From positions 1 to 45,668 of the forward strand of contig JACRPH010000006.1 in assembly GCA_016214025.1 (NCBI GenBank): 45,668 nt of DNA. The letters run 5' to 3'. The first letter of the stretch is position 1; each line of letters begins with the position of its first letter. This document shows positions 16,667 through 26,225 of the stretch, piece by piece. The notes under the pieces were generated by a model. The model saw nothing but the letters and a program-made list of their open reading frames with translations, did no database searches and was not told where the DNA came from. A program made the translations under genes and the position numbers. This DNA comes from Candidatus Woesearchaeota archaeon. Lineage in GTDB: Archaea; Nanobdellota; Nanobdellia; Woesearchaeales; GW2011-AR9.

Positions 16667-19600
16667 TTATGGGAAAGGATAGGCATTCTTCCGGTGTTTA
16701 CTCGCTTTTTTCTTTCTGCGATGCATTTTCACTAGGACCAACACCAAACCAATAACTATTACCACCTCTAAAACATACTTCCAGGTGATCCATTGGGTAA
16801 TGCTTTTCCAAGAAGAGGTATTCTTGTCAGCTGAGCCTAACGCTTCATTTACAGTTAAAGGGGTTATGCCGATTTTGAATTCTGTAGAAGTATTGGAAGC
16901 ATTAATTGCGTCTAACGCTGATGAAGCCACGCTTTCATTAACTTTTTCTTCTACTGCCACTTTCTGTTCCGGTATCGCTTCATGAATCTTTTGAATGGTA
17001 AGGTTTGCTTTAACTGCAGTGATGTTTATGCTATTTAATTTTGCTTTTATATCATAATAACTGTCATCATCCAGCTCAAATTTCATCTCTTCTCCAATGG
17101 ATAATAATACTTTGTAAACTTTGCTGGTCACATTGAAGCTGGCTGATACCGAAGTCATGCTTTCCATAGTTAGATAATGCTCTTCGTTACTAATAGAAAA
17201 TTTCATCTTGTCGCCTTTGCTTAAAGTGTTGGTGTATCCGGTAGCTAATTGGGCATCATTGATTACATACGTTGTTCCTCCAGTTCCGCCTCCGCCACCC
17301 CCGCCGCCTCCGCCGGAGCTGCTAGGTGAGCTGGGGCAGGCACTGCACGAGCCGCCGCAATCTGTTCCTGCTTCATTTCCATTTTGGATGCTATCTGAAC
17401 ATGAAGTAACGCTGAAATTATAAGTTGAAGAATTGGTGTGCGTAGTAGTGAAATTGTCAGTATAATTTAAAGTGAAATTGTACGAGCCAACCGTTAAATC
17501 ACTTATGCTCCAATTACAGTTCCAGGTGGTATTGGTTGTGGTGCAGCTTCCGTTGAAGAGAGTTCCATTGAAATCCAGAGTAAAGTTAGATATTCCAGAA
17601 TAGTCGTGAGTGGTGCTATTTATACTTAAAGTGCTTCCATCTTGCTGCAGGTGTAATTCGGTGTCGTAAGTTGGAGATGAAATAGTGGGTGGTTTAGTGT
17701 CATTAATAATTACAGTTATGTTGGTTAAATTTGAACTGTAACCATCAGAGACGTTTAGAATAACGATGAAGCTTCCTGTTGAATTAAATGAGTGAGTTGT
17801 GTTTTGTTCGGTAACTAAAGAAGTATTATCACTGAAGTTCCAGTAGTAAGTTAAAGTATCGTTGTCTAAATCAGTAGCAGTAGCATTAAAAGAGGTGGAG
17901 TTGCCTACTTCAATTACAGAATTGTTAATCGGAGCAGTAATGTTCAGGGCAAATGGAATTCTATTTTGTACCGTAAAATTGTAAGTGGCAGATGTGTTGA
18001 TGTTTCCAGCCAAATCCGCGGCATTAAACTTGTACGCGATATTTCTCTGATTAGTTAGATTGGATGTGCCAGTTAAAGTGAAGTTAAAAGTGATATTATT
18101 TTCATTATTCATAGAATAGTTAGTCCAGTTAGTGGAGAAGTTTGATTCAAAATAAACTGCGGAGGTGTTTAGGGCATAATTGTCGGTTACGTTTATTCTA
18201 AAAGTGATGGAATCATTGTTGTAAACGGTGCTAGGGTGGAGGCTGAGGTTTATTATGCTGGCAGCAGTTTTGTCTACGGTAAATATTACTGATGAGGTAG
18301 CAGAATTGCCTAAAGTATCATTGACGAATACAGTTAGGGTGTAGTTTCCATCGGAGAAGGTGGAGTTGGATAAATTAACTAAATCCGTCCAAGTAAAGCT
18401 GGTGGCGAGTATCGAATTATTAGTGTTAGTTTGTAGAGTTGTATTGGTAGAGTTGATAATAGAATAATTGGAAAAAGATAATTGTAAATTGGTGAGAGAG
18501 ACATTTAGATTTAAGGCTTGTCGATAGTAAGAAAGGTTAGTCGGAGTGTAAAAAGTAATATTCGGTGCAGTCTGGTCTACGACGATTAATCTGGTTTCGC
18601 TTACTCCAAACGTTCCGGCTGAATCATTCCCATATACTCTGTAAGTGTAATTAGTTGTGGTTAACCCAGTCATGTTGTAATAGAAGCTAGTAGCATTGCT
18701 GGAATTCATGGTAAAATTAGCCGGTGTTCCATTATTCCATTCCAGTAACGCTGTAGAAAGATTTACGTCAGAAGTTATGTTTATCAAAGTGTAAGTTGCA
18801 GTGATAGTGGTAGCATTGGCTGGGCTGGAAGAGGTGAAGTTGATGAATGGCTGGATGGCGGCAAGGATATCAATTCTAGGGAAAGTAATCCCATTTCGTG
18901 TATCGTTTATTCTTACCCCCGTAATTTTCAATTTGTTTTCTATTTGCTGTGGAGTGATGTTAATATTATATGCTGCTTTCCAGTACTGTTTCAGCAATGC
19001 TGCAGCTCCGGCTACGTGGGGGGCAGCCATGGATGTGCCGCCTTCAGTGCCATAAGTATTACTTAGAACTGTTGAGTATATCTGCGCACCAGGAGCAAGC
19101 AAATCTAATATATTTCCAGAGTTAGTAAAACATGAGATTTGATCTGCTGCAGTTGAACCATCTGTGCAAGCACTCCAAGCAGCAATTCCAACATTTGCAT
19201 CATATACTGATCCAACCGAAGTAACATTTGAAGCACATGCTGGTGAGCCTATCCCTGAACTATTTGCGGCATTTCCAGCAGCAACATCAACAAAAATTCC
19301 TTGGCTCGCAGCATAATTAGTGGCATTAGCTAGTGGACGATCATCACAGTAAGAAGTAGAGATAAATTCGTAGGGACACCCCTGTGTTGGATGGCATTCT
19401 CCTAAGCTCAGAGTTATTACAGAAATGTTAAACAAAGTTTTATTACTTACGCACCAATCTATTCCCGCAATAGCATCATCAGTACTACCTGAACCATTAT
19501 TTGCAAACACTTTCAAAGCCACAATTTTTGCTCCGGGTGCGACTCCTCGATAAGTATTATTTTCAGAAGCAATAATTCCTGCTACATGTGTACCATGACT

Positions 19601-20272
19601 GTTTACATCCATCGGATTCGAATCATCATTACCAAAGTCATATCCTCCAATCACCTTACTACAGCTTCCATTTAAAAAACTAGTATTAGTACATCCTCCT
19701 AAAGCTGGATGGGTATAATCTACTCCCGTATCGATAACACAAACGGTTTGTCCAGTTCCATTAATGCTAGTCCCATTTACAGAAATATTCCAAACCTGGT
19801 TTGCTTTAATTAACGGCACGGATTGAATAAGATTTATTTTTATTGGTTTTACTGGTCGAATTTTTTCTATCAAGTCTGATTTTACTAACTTCTCTAACCC
19901 TTTCTTCGTTACTCTTCCCGAAAATCCATTAATAATAGAATAACGATGTTTTAAATCAATATCATAATCCTCCGCAGAAGCAATTCCTAAACCACCAACT
20001 TTATCTCGTTTTCTCACTCTTAACTCACCTAAAACGTCATCCTGCACTTCGCTTATCATCGCCTTCCTTCGGGAGAATTCATCTGTTGCAGAAGCAATTC
20101 CTAATCTTTTCTCTGGAAGTGGCTGGTCTTTCAATACAATGATTACAGAAACCTCATCTTGGGAATTTAATGCATCTAGAACTTCTTGGTCGATGGTTGC
20201 AGCAAAAGCAAACGTAGTTAAAACTAAGAATACCACTAATAATACGACTATCAAATACCCTCTTTTATTCAT
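16667..20272 (-). CDS. Second secreted S8 subtilisin-like protease, paralog of 3788-7456
   Basis: IDTGVDYTHP, NSHGTHVAG, GTSMAAPHVAG; I9-like propeptide; CSDSIQNGNEAGTDCGGSCSAC then poly-Gly and C-terminal TM. Confidence 0.92.
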   Translation of the reverse strand: MNKRGYLIVVLLVVFLVLTTFAFAATIDQEVLDALNSQDEVSVIIVLKDQPLPEKRLGIASATDEFSRRKAMISEVQDDVLGELRVRKRDKVGGLGIASAEDYDIDLKHRYSIINGFSGRVTKKGLEKLVKSDLIEKIRPVKPIKINLIQSVPLIKANQVWNISVNGTSINGTGQTVCVIDTGVDYTHPALGGCTNTSFLNGSCSKVIGGYDFGNDDSNPMDVNSHGTHVAGIIASENNTYRGVAPGAKIVALKVFANNGSGSTDDAIAGIDWCVSNKTLFNISVITLSLGECHPTQGCPYEFISTSYCDDRPLANATNYAASQGIFVDVAAGNAANSSGIGSPACASNVTSVGSVYDANVGIAAWSACTDGSTAADQISCFTNSGNILDLLAPGAQIYSTVLSNTYGTEGGTSMAAPHVAGAAALLKQYWKAAYNINITPQQIENKLKITGVRINDTRNGITFPRIDILAAIQPFINFTSSSPANATTITATYTLINITSDVNLSTALLEWNNGTPANFTMNSSNATSFYYNMTGLTTTNYTYRVYGNDSAGTFGVSETRLIVVDQTAPNITFYTPTNLSYYRQALNLNVSLTNLQLSFSNYSIINSTNTTLQTNTNNSILATSFTWTDLVNLSNSTFSDGNYTLTVFVNDTLGNSATSSVIFTVDKTAASIINLSLHPSTVYNNDSITFRINVTDNYALNTSAVYFESNFSTNWTNYSMNNENNITFNFTLTGTSNLTNQRNIAYKFNAADLAGNINTSATYNFTVQNRIPFALNITAPINNSVIEVGNSTSFNATATDLDNDTLTYYWNFSDNTSLVTEQNTTHSFNSTGSFIVILNVSDGYSSNLTNITVIINDTKPPTISSPTYDTELHLQQDGSTLSINSTTHDYSGISNFTLDFNGTLFNGSCTTTNTTWNCNWSISDLTVGSYNFTLNYTDNFTTTHTNSSTYNFSVTSCSDSIQNGNEAGTDCGGSCSACPSSPSSSGGGGGGGGGGTGGTTYVINDAQLATGYTNTLSKGDKMKFSISNEEHYLTMESMTSVSASFNVTSKVYKVLLSIGEEMKFELDDDSYYDIKAKLNSINITAVKANLTIQKIHEAIPEQKVAVEEKVNESVASSALDAINASNTSTEFKIGITPLTVNEALGSADKNTSSWKSITQWITWKYVLEVVIVIGLVLVLVKMHRRKKKASKHRKNAYPFP

Positions 20273-20300
20273 GTTTTACAGTGCCACTCTTAACCGGTTT

Positions 20301-20319
20301 TACTGTATCATTTACAGTA
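20301..20319. promoter_or_regulatory. Palindrome TACTGTA-tcatt-TACAGTA upstream of subtilase 2
   Basis: Perfect 7-bp inverted repeat with 5-nt spacer, 29-47 nt upstream of the 20272 start. Confidence 0.45.
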
Positions 20320-20643
20320 TCAAAAAGGTGTCTCCTTTGATGTCCCCTTTATGTCCCCTATAACATAATACGTACCTTTGCCTGTTGTACCGACTTTCTT
20401 TAAGATATTCTTATCAACTAAATCATTAAGATCGCGTGTTGCAGTTTTGATTTGCTGAGAAATTTTTTTAAGATTAGAGTCAGTAGCTATTTGCCCCACA
20501 CTATTTCTGGTTTTATCATCTATTCCAAAATAAATAGTTCCGCCTTTGTGATTGGTGAAAGCACAGACTGTTTTGAGAGATTTTTCTAACTGGGATAACG
20601 AGGTTTTCAATTCTACTTTATCACTCTCTTTCAAGTTTACCAT
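20320..20643 (-). pseudogene. Shortened AlbA_2 (Schlafen-like) domain putative regulator with internal deletion
   Basis: N-part ESDKVELKTSLSQLEKSLKTVCAFTNHKGGTIYFGIDD (AlbA_2) joins directly to wHTH-like TATRDLNDLVDKNILKKVGTTGKGTYYVIG. Confidence 0.6.
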
Positions 20644-20646
20644 TTT

Positions 20647-20766
20647 TTACTTATCATCTCTTTTTTTTCTGGAAGACTTATCTGCATTAACAGAGGCAGA
20701 AATAGTTAAAACTAGGAATACAATTAATACACCGACTAAACCCCCTCTTTTTAGTATCATGTTCAT
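20647..20766 (-). CDS. Small secreted/membrane peptide, 39 aa: MNMILKRGGLVGVLIVFLVLTISASVNADKSSRKKRDDK
   Basis: Signal-peptide-like hydrophobic N-terminus resembling that of the neighbouring subtilase; not in the ORF track. Confidence 0.4.
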   Translation of the reverse strand: MNMILKRGGLVGVLIVFLVLTISASVNADKSSRKKRDDK

Positions 20767-20792
20767 TTTAAATTTAGATGATTAAATATTAT

Positions 20793-21095
20793 TCATTTTG
20801 TCTTATCACTGCCGAGAGTTTTATCTGTTACTACCCAATAACCCATTTTTCTTCCACCTTCTCTTTTCAAGAATCCTTTTTCTTTTAGTTTCTCTAAATA
20901 TTCTTTTACTGTTTCAGGACTCAAATTAAGTTTTTCTGCGATAATTTTACGAGTAGCCGAGGGATTATTAATTAAAAATCTCAAAATAGTTTCTTCTAAT
21001 TCCGTTCTTTTGGGGGGTTCTTTTGGGGGGTTCTTTTGGGGGGTAACTTGGGGGGTCTCTTCAAGTAACGCTTTCTTATGTATTGGTAAAGCCAT
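20793..21095 (-). CDS. Winged-helix DNA-binding protein, possibly a C-terminal fragment of an AlbA_2-family regulator
   Basis: TPQVTPQKNPPKEPPKRTELEETILRFLINNPSATRKIIAEKLNLSPETVKEYLEKLKEKGFLKREGG. Confidence 0.65.
   Translation of the reverse strand: MALPIHKKALLEETPQVTPQKNPPKEPPKRTELEETILRFLINNPSATRKIIAEKLNLSPETVKEYLEKLKEKGFLKREGGRKMGYWVVTDKTLGSDKTK
21012..21055 (+). repeat. G6 tandem repeat with G-quadruplex potential
   Basis: GGGGGG-ttctttt-GGGGGG-ttctttt-GGGGGG-taactt-GGGGGG. Confidence 0.85.
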
Positions 21096-21102
21096 TTTGT
21101 AA

Positions 21103-22020
21103 TTAAGTTAGTAGGTATGGTGTTATACTTTCCTTCAGAAACATAGTCCCAATCCCTTCTCCTACATTAAAGAAACCTTGCGAAATCACTCCAGAAAGCA
21201 TCTCCAATAACCCTTTCTTCTGCTCATAGACCACATAATCAACGTCTTCAATATCGTATTTGTCTTTAAGATACTTTTCTGCAGTTTCTTTGTCTCCTAA
21301 TTCATCTACTAATCCCAGCTCTAATGCTTCGCTGCCCAGAAAGAATTCTCCGGTAGCCATCTCTCGAACTTTGGATTCGGAAAGGTTTCTATTGGTGGCA
21401 ATCTCCTGAATGAAATAAGTGTGTACCTTGTCTATCTTTGCCTGTAAAATTTTCTTCTTCTCCTCGCTTAGCTTCAGGTAGGGGCTTCCCATATCTTTAT
21501 TTTCTCCACCCACCACCCGTTCGTATCCTACCCCATATTTTTCCATCAATCCGCTGAATTCCAGGAACGAAGAATATACTCCGATGCTTCCGGTGATGGA
21601 CATCTTGTTAGCAATAATATGCTCTGAAGCCGAAGCAATCCAATATCCGCCAGATGCGCCGACTTCTCTGATAACAGTTACAACTGGTTTCTTAGCTTTC
21701 TTAATTGCCGTTCCAATTTCATCTGAAGCTACTGGTGAACCTCCCGGAGAATTTATCTCCAGTACAATAGCTTCTATTTGAGAGCTTTCTTCAGCACTTT
21801 CAATAAATTCCACGATTTTAGTGGAAGAGATAGTATCCTCTCCCCAAGAACTAGCTCCGTCTCCGGTTATCACTCCCCGAATTTTGATTAAAGCCACGTT
21901 TCCATACTTAGAGCCGTCAAATAAAGATAAGCTTAACGAAAGTAGCATTAGAACGAACAGCGTAGCTCCAATCGTTAATAACACCGTCTTCCACCGTTTA
22001 GTTCCCTCCGCTTTCACCAT
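21103..22020 (-). CDS. sppA: Signal peptide peptidase SppA (S49)
   Basis: VLEINSPGGSPVASDEIG, GASGGYWIASAS, SITGSIGVYSSF. Start MVKAEGTKRW at 22020 favoured by TATA at about 22042-22053. Confidence 0.9.
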   Translation of the reverse strand: MVKAEGTKRWKTVLLTIGATLFVLMLLSLSLSLFDGSKYGNVALIKIRGVITGDGASSWGEDTISSTKIVEFIESAEESSQIEAIVLEINSPGGSPVASDEIGTAIKKAKKPVVTVIREVGASGGYWIASASEHIIANKMSITGSIGVYSSFLEFSGLMEKYGVGYERVVGGENKDMGSPYLKLSEEKKKILQAKIDKVHTYFIQEIATNRNLSESKVREMATGEFFLGSEALELGLVDELGDKETAEKYLKDKYDIEDVDYVVYEQKKGLLEMLSGVISQGFFNVGEGIGTMFLKESITPYLLT

Positions 22021-22073
22021 AGTGGTCGTTACTACAACAATGTTTATATAGATTTTGGTGCAGTAAGCTATTT

Positions 22074-23306
22074 GTGGAAGATAATTCGGAAGCAATATCT
22101 GTACTTAACGAAGTTTATGCCTTATCAGAAAGGGAACCGCAGCAAGTTTCCGATAAAATTAACACTATTCGCCAGCTGAAAAAAGAAAAGACTGAAATCC
22201 CTGCTGAATTATTAATCCTGTCTGAATTTGTTTATCCCTTTGAAACATTGCATAAGCGCGGCTTGTATGAACATCTGTTAGTGGATGATTATGGCTTGAG
22301 CAACGCTACTACGATTAAATTCGGCCAGCACCGAATCAAGAGAATCCAAGAATTGTTTGGGGATGCTAAAGTATTGGATATTAGCTGCGGATGCGGGGGG
22401 CAGTTACTGGAATCATGTAAAGAAGGGATCAATGTAGCGGGAGTGGAAAAAGATCCACTGCGCTGTTTATTGGCGAAGATTAATGTTAACTTAGCTCACT
22501 TCCATAATTATATTTCGGTAAAGCCTCAAATTGTTAACGATGATGCCCTTTCTCCGGCTACAGTTAAATTAGCCGCAGAGTTTGAGGTAGTACTGTGTGA
22601 TTCGCTGCGTATTAGCGGAGCATATTTCCCAGAGTTGAATGAATTACGCAAGTTTTATCCCCAAAAGTATATTGTGTATGAACTCCGTCCGTTAGAGAAT
22701 ATTCAGCACTTGTTGCAGCAGTATCCTTTCTTGTCCAAGAATGCCGAGGTTGAATTTTATGGTGAAGAAGACCGATGCAGCCGGCTGACTGCTTATATTG
22801 GTCGGGGGAAGAGCATCAAATTCTTTCAAGAGGATGAATTATTAAATGCAGAGTTAAGTTACCCTCCGGAAAGAATGGAAAGCGCAGCCCTGCAGACGCA
22901 GCAGAAGTTAAGCTCTGAATTCCCCACTCACGATTTCTTTGTGCTGAACCGCTGCTTAGTGGATAATTATTTTGTAGCGCTGTTGAATTTGTCTATTTGT
23001 GCCGTGGACAAGAAGAGATATTTGTGCGAGTTTTCTCCAGCTAAAGATTCAAAGATAAATCCACTGAAGATTTTTTATACCGTTGAATCTTCTACGGACA
23101 TTAAAGAGCTTACCGCTTTTTTACAGGATAATTTTGAAGAGTATACTACGGCGCTGCGGTTTGAGATCCCTTCCGGCGAATATTGGGATTTTATAAAAGA
23201 GAATAAGTTAGTTACTAATCGTGATAGTGTATATAGATTCAGCTTGTTTAAGTTTAATGGAGTGTATCATTTAGCGGAGGAAAAGAGCCGTTTACCCGTA
23301 GATTAA
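22074..23306 (+). CDS. Class I SAM-dependent methyltransferase-like (THUMP-like) protein
   Basis: KVLDISCGCGGQLLESCKEGINVAGVEKDPLRC motif I/II; 410 aa. Confidence 0.65.
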   Translation: MEDNSEAISVLNEVYALSEREPQQVSDKINTIRQLKKEKTEIPAELLILSEFVYPFETLHKRGLYEHLLVDDYGLSNATTIKFGQHRIKRIQELFGDAKVLDISCGCGGQLLESCKEGINVAGVEKDPLRCLLAKINVNLAHFHNYISVKPQIVNDDALSPATVKLAAEFEVVLCDSLRISGAYFPELNELRKFYPQKYIVYELRPLENIQHLLQQYPFLSKNAEVEFYGEEDRCSRLTAYIGRGKSIKFFQEDELLNAELSYPPERMESAALQTQQKLSSEFPTHDFFVLNRCLVDNYFVALLNLSICAVDKKRYLCEFSPAKDSKINPLKIFYTVESSTDIKELTAFLQDNFEEYTTALRFEIPSGEYWDFIKENKLVTNRDSVYRFSLFKFNGVYHLAEEKSRLPVD

Positions 23307-23645
23307 TGCCCCTATCGCTACCAAGAGGTTTAACATAAGATAGAAACTGTTAGCAAAGATAATGGGTTTCTCTCGGTGAAGTATTCCATAAGCAAGCCAG
23401 AATACCGAGATGATTGCGTAAGCCGACCAGGATAAAGCCGATACTCCCGCAGCATTATGGTCCAGCCATATTTTTTGCAGCTGGGGCAAGGTCATGACAA
23501 TGCCAAAGATAGCTACCCCATAAATTAACTTGTCAACAATCCTTTTTAATTTATTCGGGTGTGGAAATTTTTCATGTTTCAGATGGATTCTCTTGCGAAC
23601 ATGGAAATGGTGCAGCCCTATGGTGTGGTTAGGCATAATCAGCAA
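23292..23645 (-). CDS. SemiSWEET/MtN3 PQ-loop sugar transporter
   Basis: GIVMTLPQLQKIWLDHNAAGVSALSWSAYAIISVFWLAYG; 3-TM architecture. Confidence 0.8.
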   Translation of the reverse strand: MLIMPNHTIGLHHFHVRKRIHLKHEKFPHPNKLKRIVDKLIYGVAIFGIVMTLPQLQKIWLDHNAAGVSALSWSAYAIISVFWLAYGILHREKPIIFANSFYLMLNLLVAIGALIYG

Positions 23646-23691
23646 GGTTAATGTTTTAGAATATAAACTTAACGTTGATTTATTACCTTAA

Positions 23692-24330
23692 CTAAAATCC
23701 TCTTCCCTTTCTATCCCTTTCTCTTCTGTAATCCCATTTCCCACATTGTATAGAAGCTTCCAAAGAGCCAATAAAATCTTTGGCCGGGTCTAAAATAATT
23801 ACCTCTCCCTTTTTGTCAGTATATCTGCACCAGGCATGCGCTCCCAGCACCCATGAATTGCGGTCTACACTGACCTTACCCTCTAAATAGCCTTCTTTGA
23901 TGAATTTCTCCAGCAGAAAAGCAGCCAGTAAAGCTTGCTGCCGGCATACGCCGTATTGCCTTTCCAAAAATGCGCCTAAAGAAATCTTGTGGTCATCAAC
24001 AGCTCCTCTTTCTTCAATTATTTTTTTGGTTTCTTCCTCGGAATAGCGCAGCCGGAGCTTTACGGTGTTAAATACGGTGCCTAAGATAATAAAAGGATGA
24101 GCGGAGCTATAGTCTTCCCCAAGACATAACGCTTTTACTTCGTCATAAACCTGCCCGATTAACGGATATTTTACCGAATCAACTACAATCGCTTCCCGTT
24201 CGTGCCCTCCCAGATATACTCCTCCATCAATAGGGCTGTCTCTCTGGATTATGGGGCGGCCTTCGTAAATCTCTTGGCTTATTTTATCTTCCAGGCGGTG
24301 CAACACATATTTAGTTCTTAACCAGTTCAT
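23692..24330 (-). CDS. Transglutaminase-like cysteine peptidase domain protein
   Basis: YGVCRQQALLAAFLLEKF (Cys), GAHAWCRY (His), ILDPA (Asp). Confidence 0.65.
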   Translation of the reverse strand: MNWLRTKYVLHRLEDKISQEIYEGRPIIQRDSPIDGGVYLGGHEREAIVVDSVKYPLIGQVYDEVKALCLGEDYSSAHPFIILGTVFNTVKLRLRYSEEETKKIIEERGAVDDHKISLGAFLERQYGVCRQQALLAAFLLEKFIKEGYLEGKVSVDRNSWVLGAHAWCRYTDKKGEVIILDPAKDFIGSLEASIQCGKWDYRRERDRKGRGF

Positions 24331-24470
24331 AAATCCCTAGAAAAAGAGGTGATTTAAATACTTTACTACTCTAAAATAGTTCCAACCGTAAAGCTTTTAA
24401 ATAGGCCCATAGCTTAAAAATTACTTTTCCTCATTAAGTTTATTAACCACTTCTATATCCTCTTTAAATT

Positions 24471-25610
24471 ATGGCATTACATCGCGAGATAATCGTCTTG
24501 GGAGACATTGAAATGGGTGGAGGCACGCTTACTGATGATTTCATAGGCGATAACGCTCTCTCAAAATTGCTCTTAGAACTGAACCGGCGTCCGCATCCAT
24601 TAGATTTAATCTTAAATGGAGACACGTTTGACTTTCTGAAATGCCCGTATTCAAAAGGCGGGAAATTAGCTTACACCCGGCATATTACCGCAGAAGTTTC
24701 TTTGAGCAAGCTGGACTTAATGTACTCTGCGCATAAGAAAGTATTTGATGCACTAACTAAATTTATCCGTTTACCTCAGCACAACTTATTTTTTGTATTC
24801 GGGAACCATGATTTAGATTTAGTTTTTCCTCAAGTGCAAGAAAAAATTAGAAAAATATTGTGGGCAAAGTCCAACGTTCATTTCATAATTCGATATAATG
24901 CCGATGGAGTATACGTTGAGCACGGGATGCAGTATGATTACCTGAATAAAATTGATTTCCAGAAGGTGTTTTTGAAACATAAAGGAAAAGAGCTGCTTAA
25001 TCTGTCCTGGGTTTCATTTGGATTAATCGGAAAGATGCTTCCGTTGAAAGAAGAGCATCCGTTCTTAGAGAGGCTTATGGACCGTCCGCGGTTATTTACC
25101 ATAAACAAATTCCTGAGAAAGAGGATCGCGTGGAAAGTTACCGAATACTTCTTTAAGAGCATGGTATATTATCCGTGGAGATATATCACTGACCCCACTT
25201 ATGCTTTTCCCCGGGGATTATTCCGTGAATTCCTGCGCCGGATGAAACACACACATTGGGAAGTTGATACCATTGTGAGCGTGTTTAAAAGGAACAAACG
25301 CCGCAGCTTGCATAAGAATAAAATTTATGTTTTGGGGCACGTGCATCACCATTATATGGAGGAAAAAGAAGGCAGGGTAATTATTCATTCCGGAAGTTGG
25401 AGAGATGAGTATGATTTGGATAAGAATAGTCATTTAGTCCCCCGAGTGAAGAAATATGTGCAAGTCTTAATTGGAGATGGCAGATGTGAATATCAGGTTA
25501 TTTCTTATCCCCTTAAGCGAAGCAAGTTTAAGCTGGAAGATGCGCTGAAAAATGAGAAAAAGTGCTTGAAGACGGCGGCGAAGGAGGAGGGGTATGATTT
25601 GACTTTGTGA
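24471..25610 (+). CDS. Calcineurin-like metallophosphoesterase (UDP-diacylglucosamine pyrophosphatase-like)
   Basis: LGDIEMGGG, LNGDTFDF, FGNHDLD, VEHGMQYD, VLGHVHHH. Confidence 0.85.
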   Translation: MALHREIIVLGDIEMGGGTLTDDFIGDNALSKLLLELNRRPHPLDLILNGDTFDFLKCPYSKGGKLAYTRHITAEVSLSKLDLMYSAHKKVFDALTKFIRLPQHNLFFVFGNHDLDLVFPQVQEKIRKILWAKSNVHFIIRYNADGVYVEHGMQYDYLNKIDFQKVFLKHKGKELLNLSWVSFGLIGKMLPLKEEHPFLERLMDRPRLFTINKFLRKRIAWKVTEYFFKSMVYYPWRYITDPTYAFPRGLFREFLRRMKHTHWEVDTIVSVFKRNKRRSLHKNKIYVLGHVHHHYMEEKEGRVIIHSGSWRDEYDLDKNSHLVPRVKKYVQVLIGDGRCEYQVISYPLKRSKFKLEDALKNEKKCLKTAAKEEGYDLTL

Positions 25611-25718
25611 TTTTCACCACTCCTTTACACTCAACAACCTTTAAATAGAAGTTTGGTTCTCAGCTTCATATTCTAGTTATCGGGGTGGGGGAATATCTTA
25701 GAACAAAAATTAAACCAA

Positions 25719-26219
25719 GTGAGTAACCGCTCGTCAATCAAAGACGCGGTGACGGCAGTAGCTAAGCTGGATTATACTGTGCTGAAGGAGATTTCTGCCA
25801 ATGATAATTTTGTTGATGAGGGAGCAGATGATGAAGCCAGTGAAATTGAGAAGTTAACTTCTGATGATGAGCTGGTTGATTATGCTTTACTTCATCAACA
25901 ACCCCCAGTTAATTATGCTTTGAATTTAGATTATCTTTCCGAGTTAGCTGGAGCAAGGTCTTCTTCAGTGACGTATGAAGATGATGAGAAAGAGAAGAAA
26001 GTGGAGGATGAACCAGAACCCATAATTACTGCCCAAGAGGCAGGTGAGATAATCCATCAACTCCAAGCTAATAGAATTTTTGGGGGTGGAAAGGTCGTAG
26101 ACTACAAGAAGAGGGAGTCGTTTCTTTATTATATTACTTTTAATCCAGCGATATTTAGACTACAGTGCGTTTCAAGTCAGTTTTATACCGATGACATAGA
26201 TTATTCGAGGTTTGTTTAG
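25719..26219 (+). CDS. Hypothetical acidic protein (166 aa)
   Basis: ORF with promoter matching the glutaredoxin promoter (ctcaacaacctttaaatag); likely GTG start. Confidence 0.55.
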   Translation: MSNRSSIKDAVTAVAKLDYTVLKEISANDNFVDEGADDEASEIEKLTSDDELVDYALLHQQPPVNYALNLDYLSELAGARSSSVTYEDDEKEKKVEDEPEPIITAQEAGEIIHQLQANRIFGGGKVVDYKKRESFLYYITFNPAIFRLQCVSSQFYTDDIDYSRFV

Positions 26220-26225
26220 ACTTAG

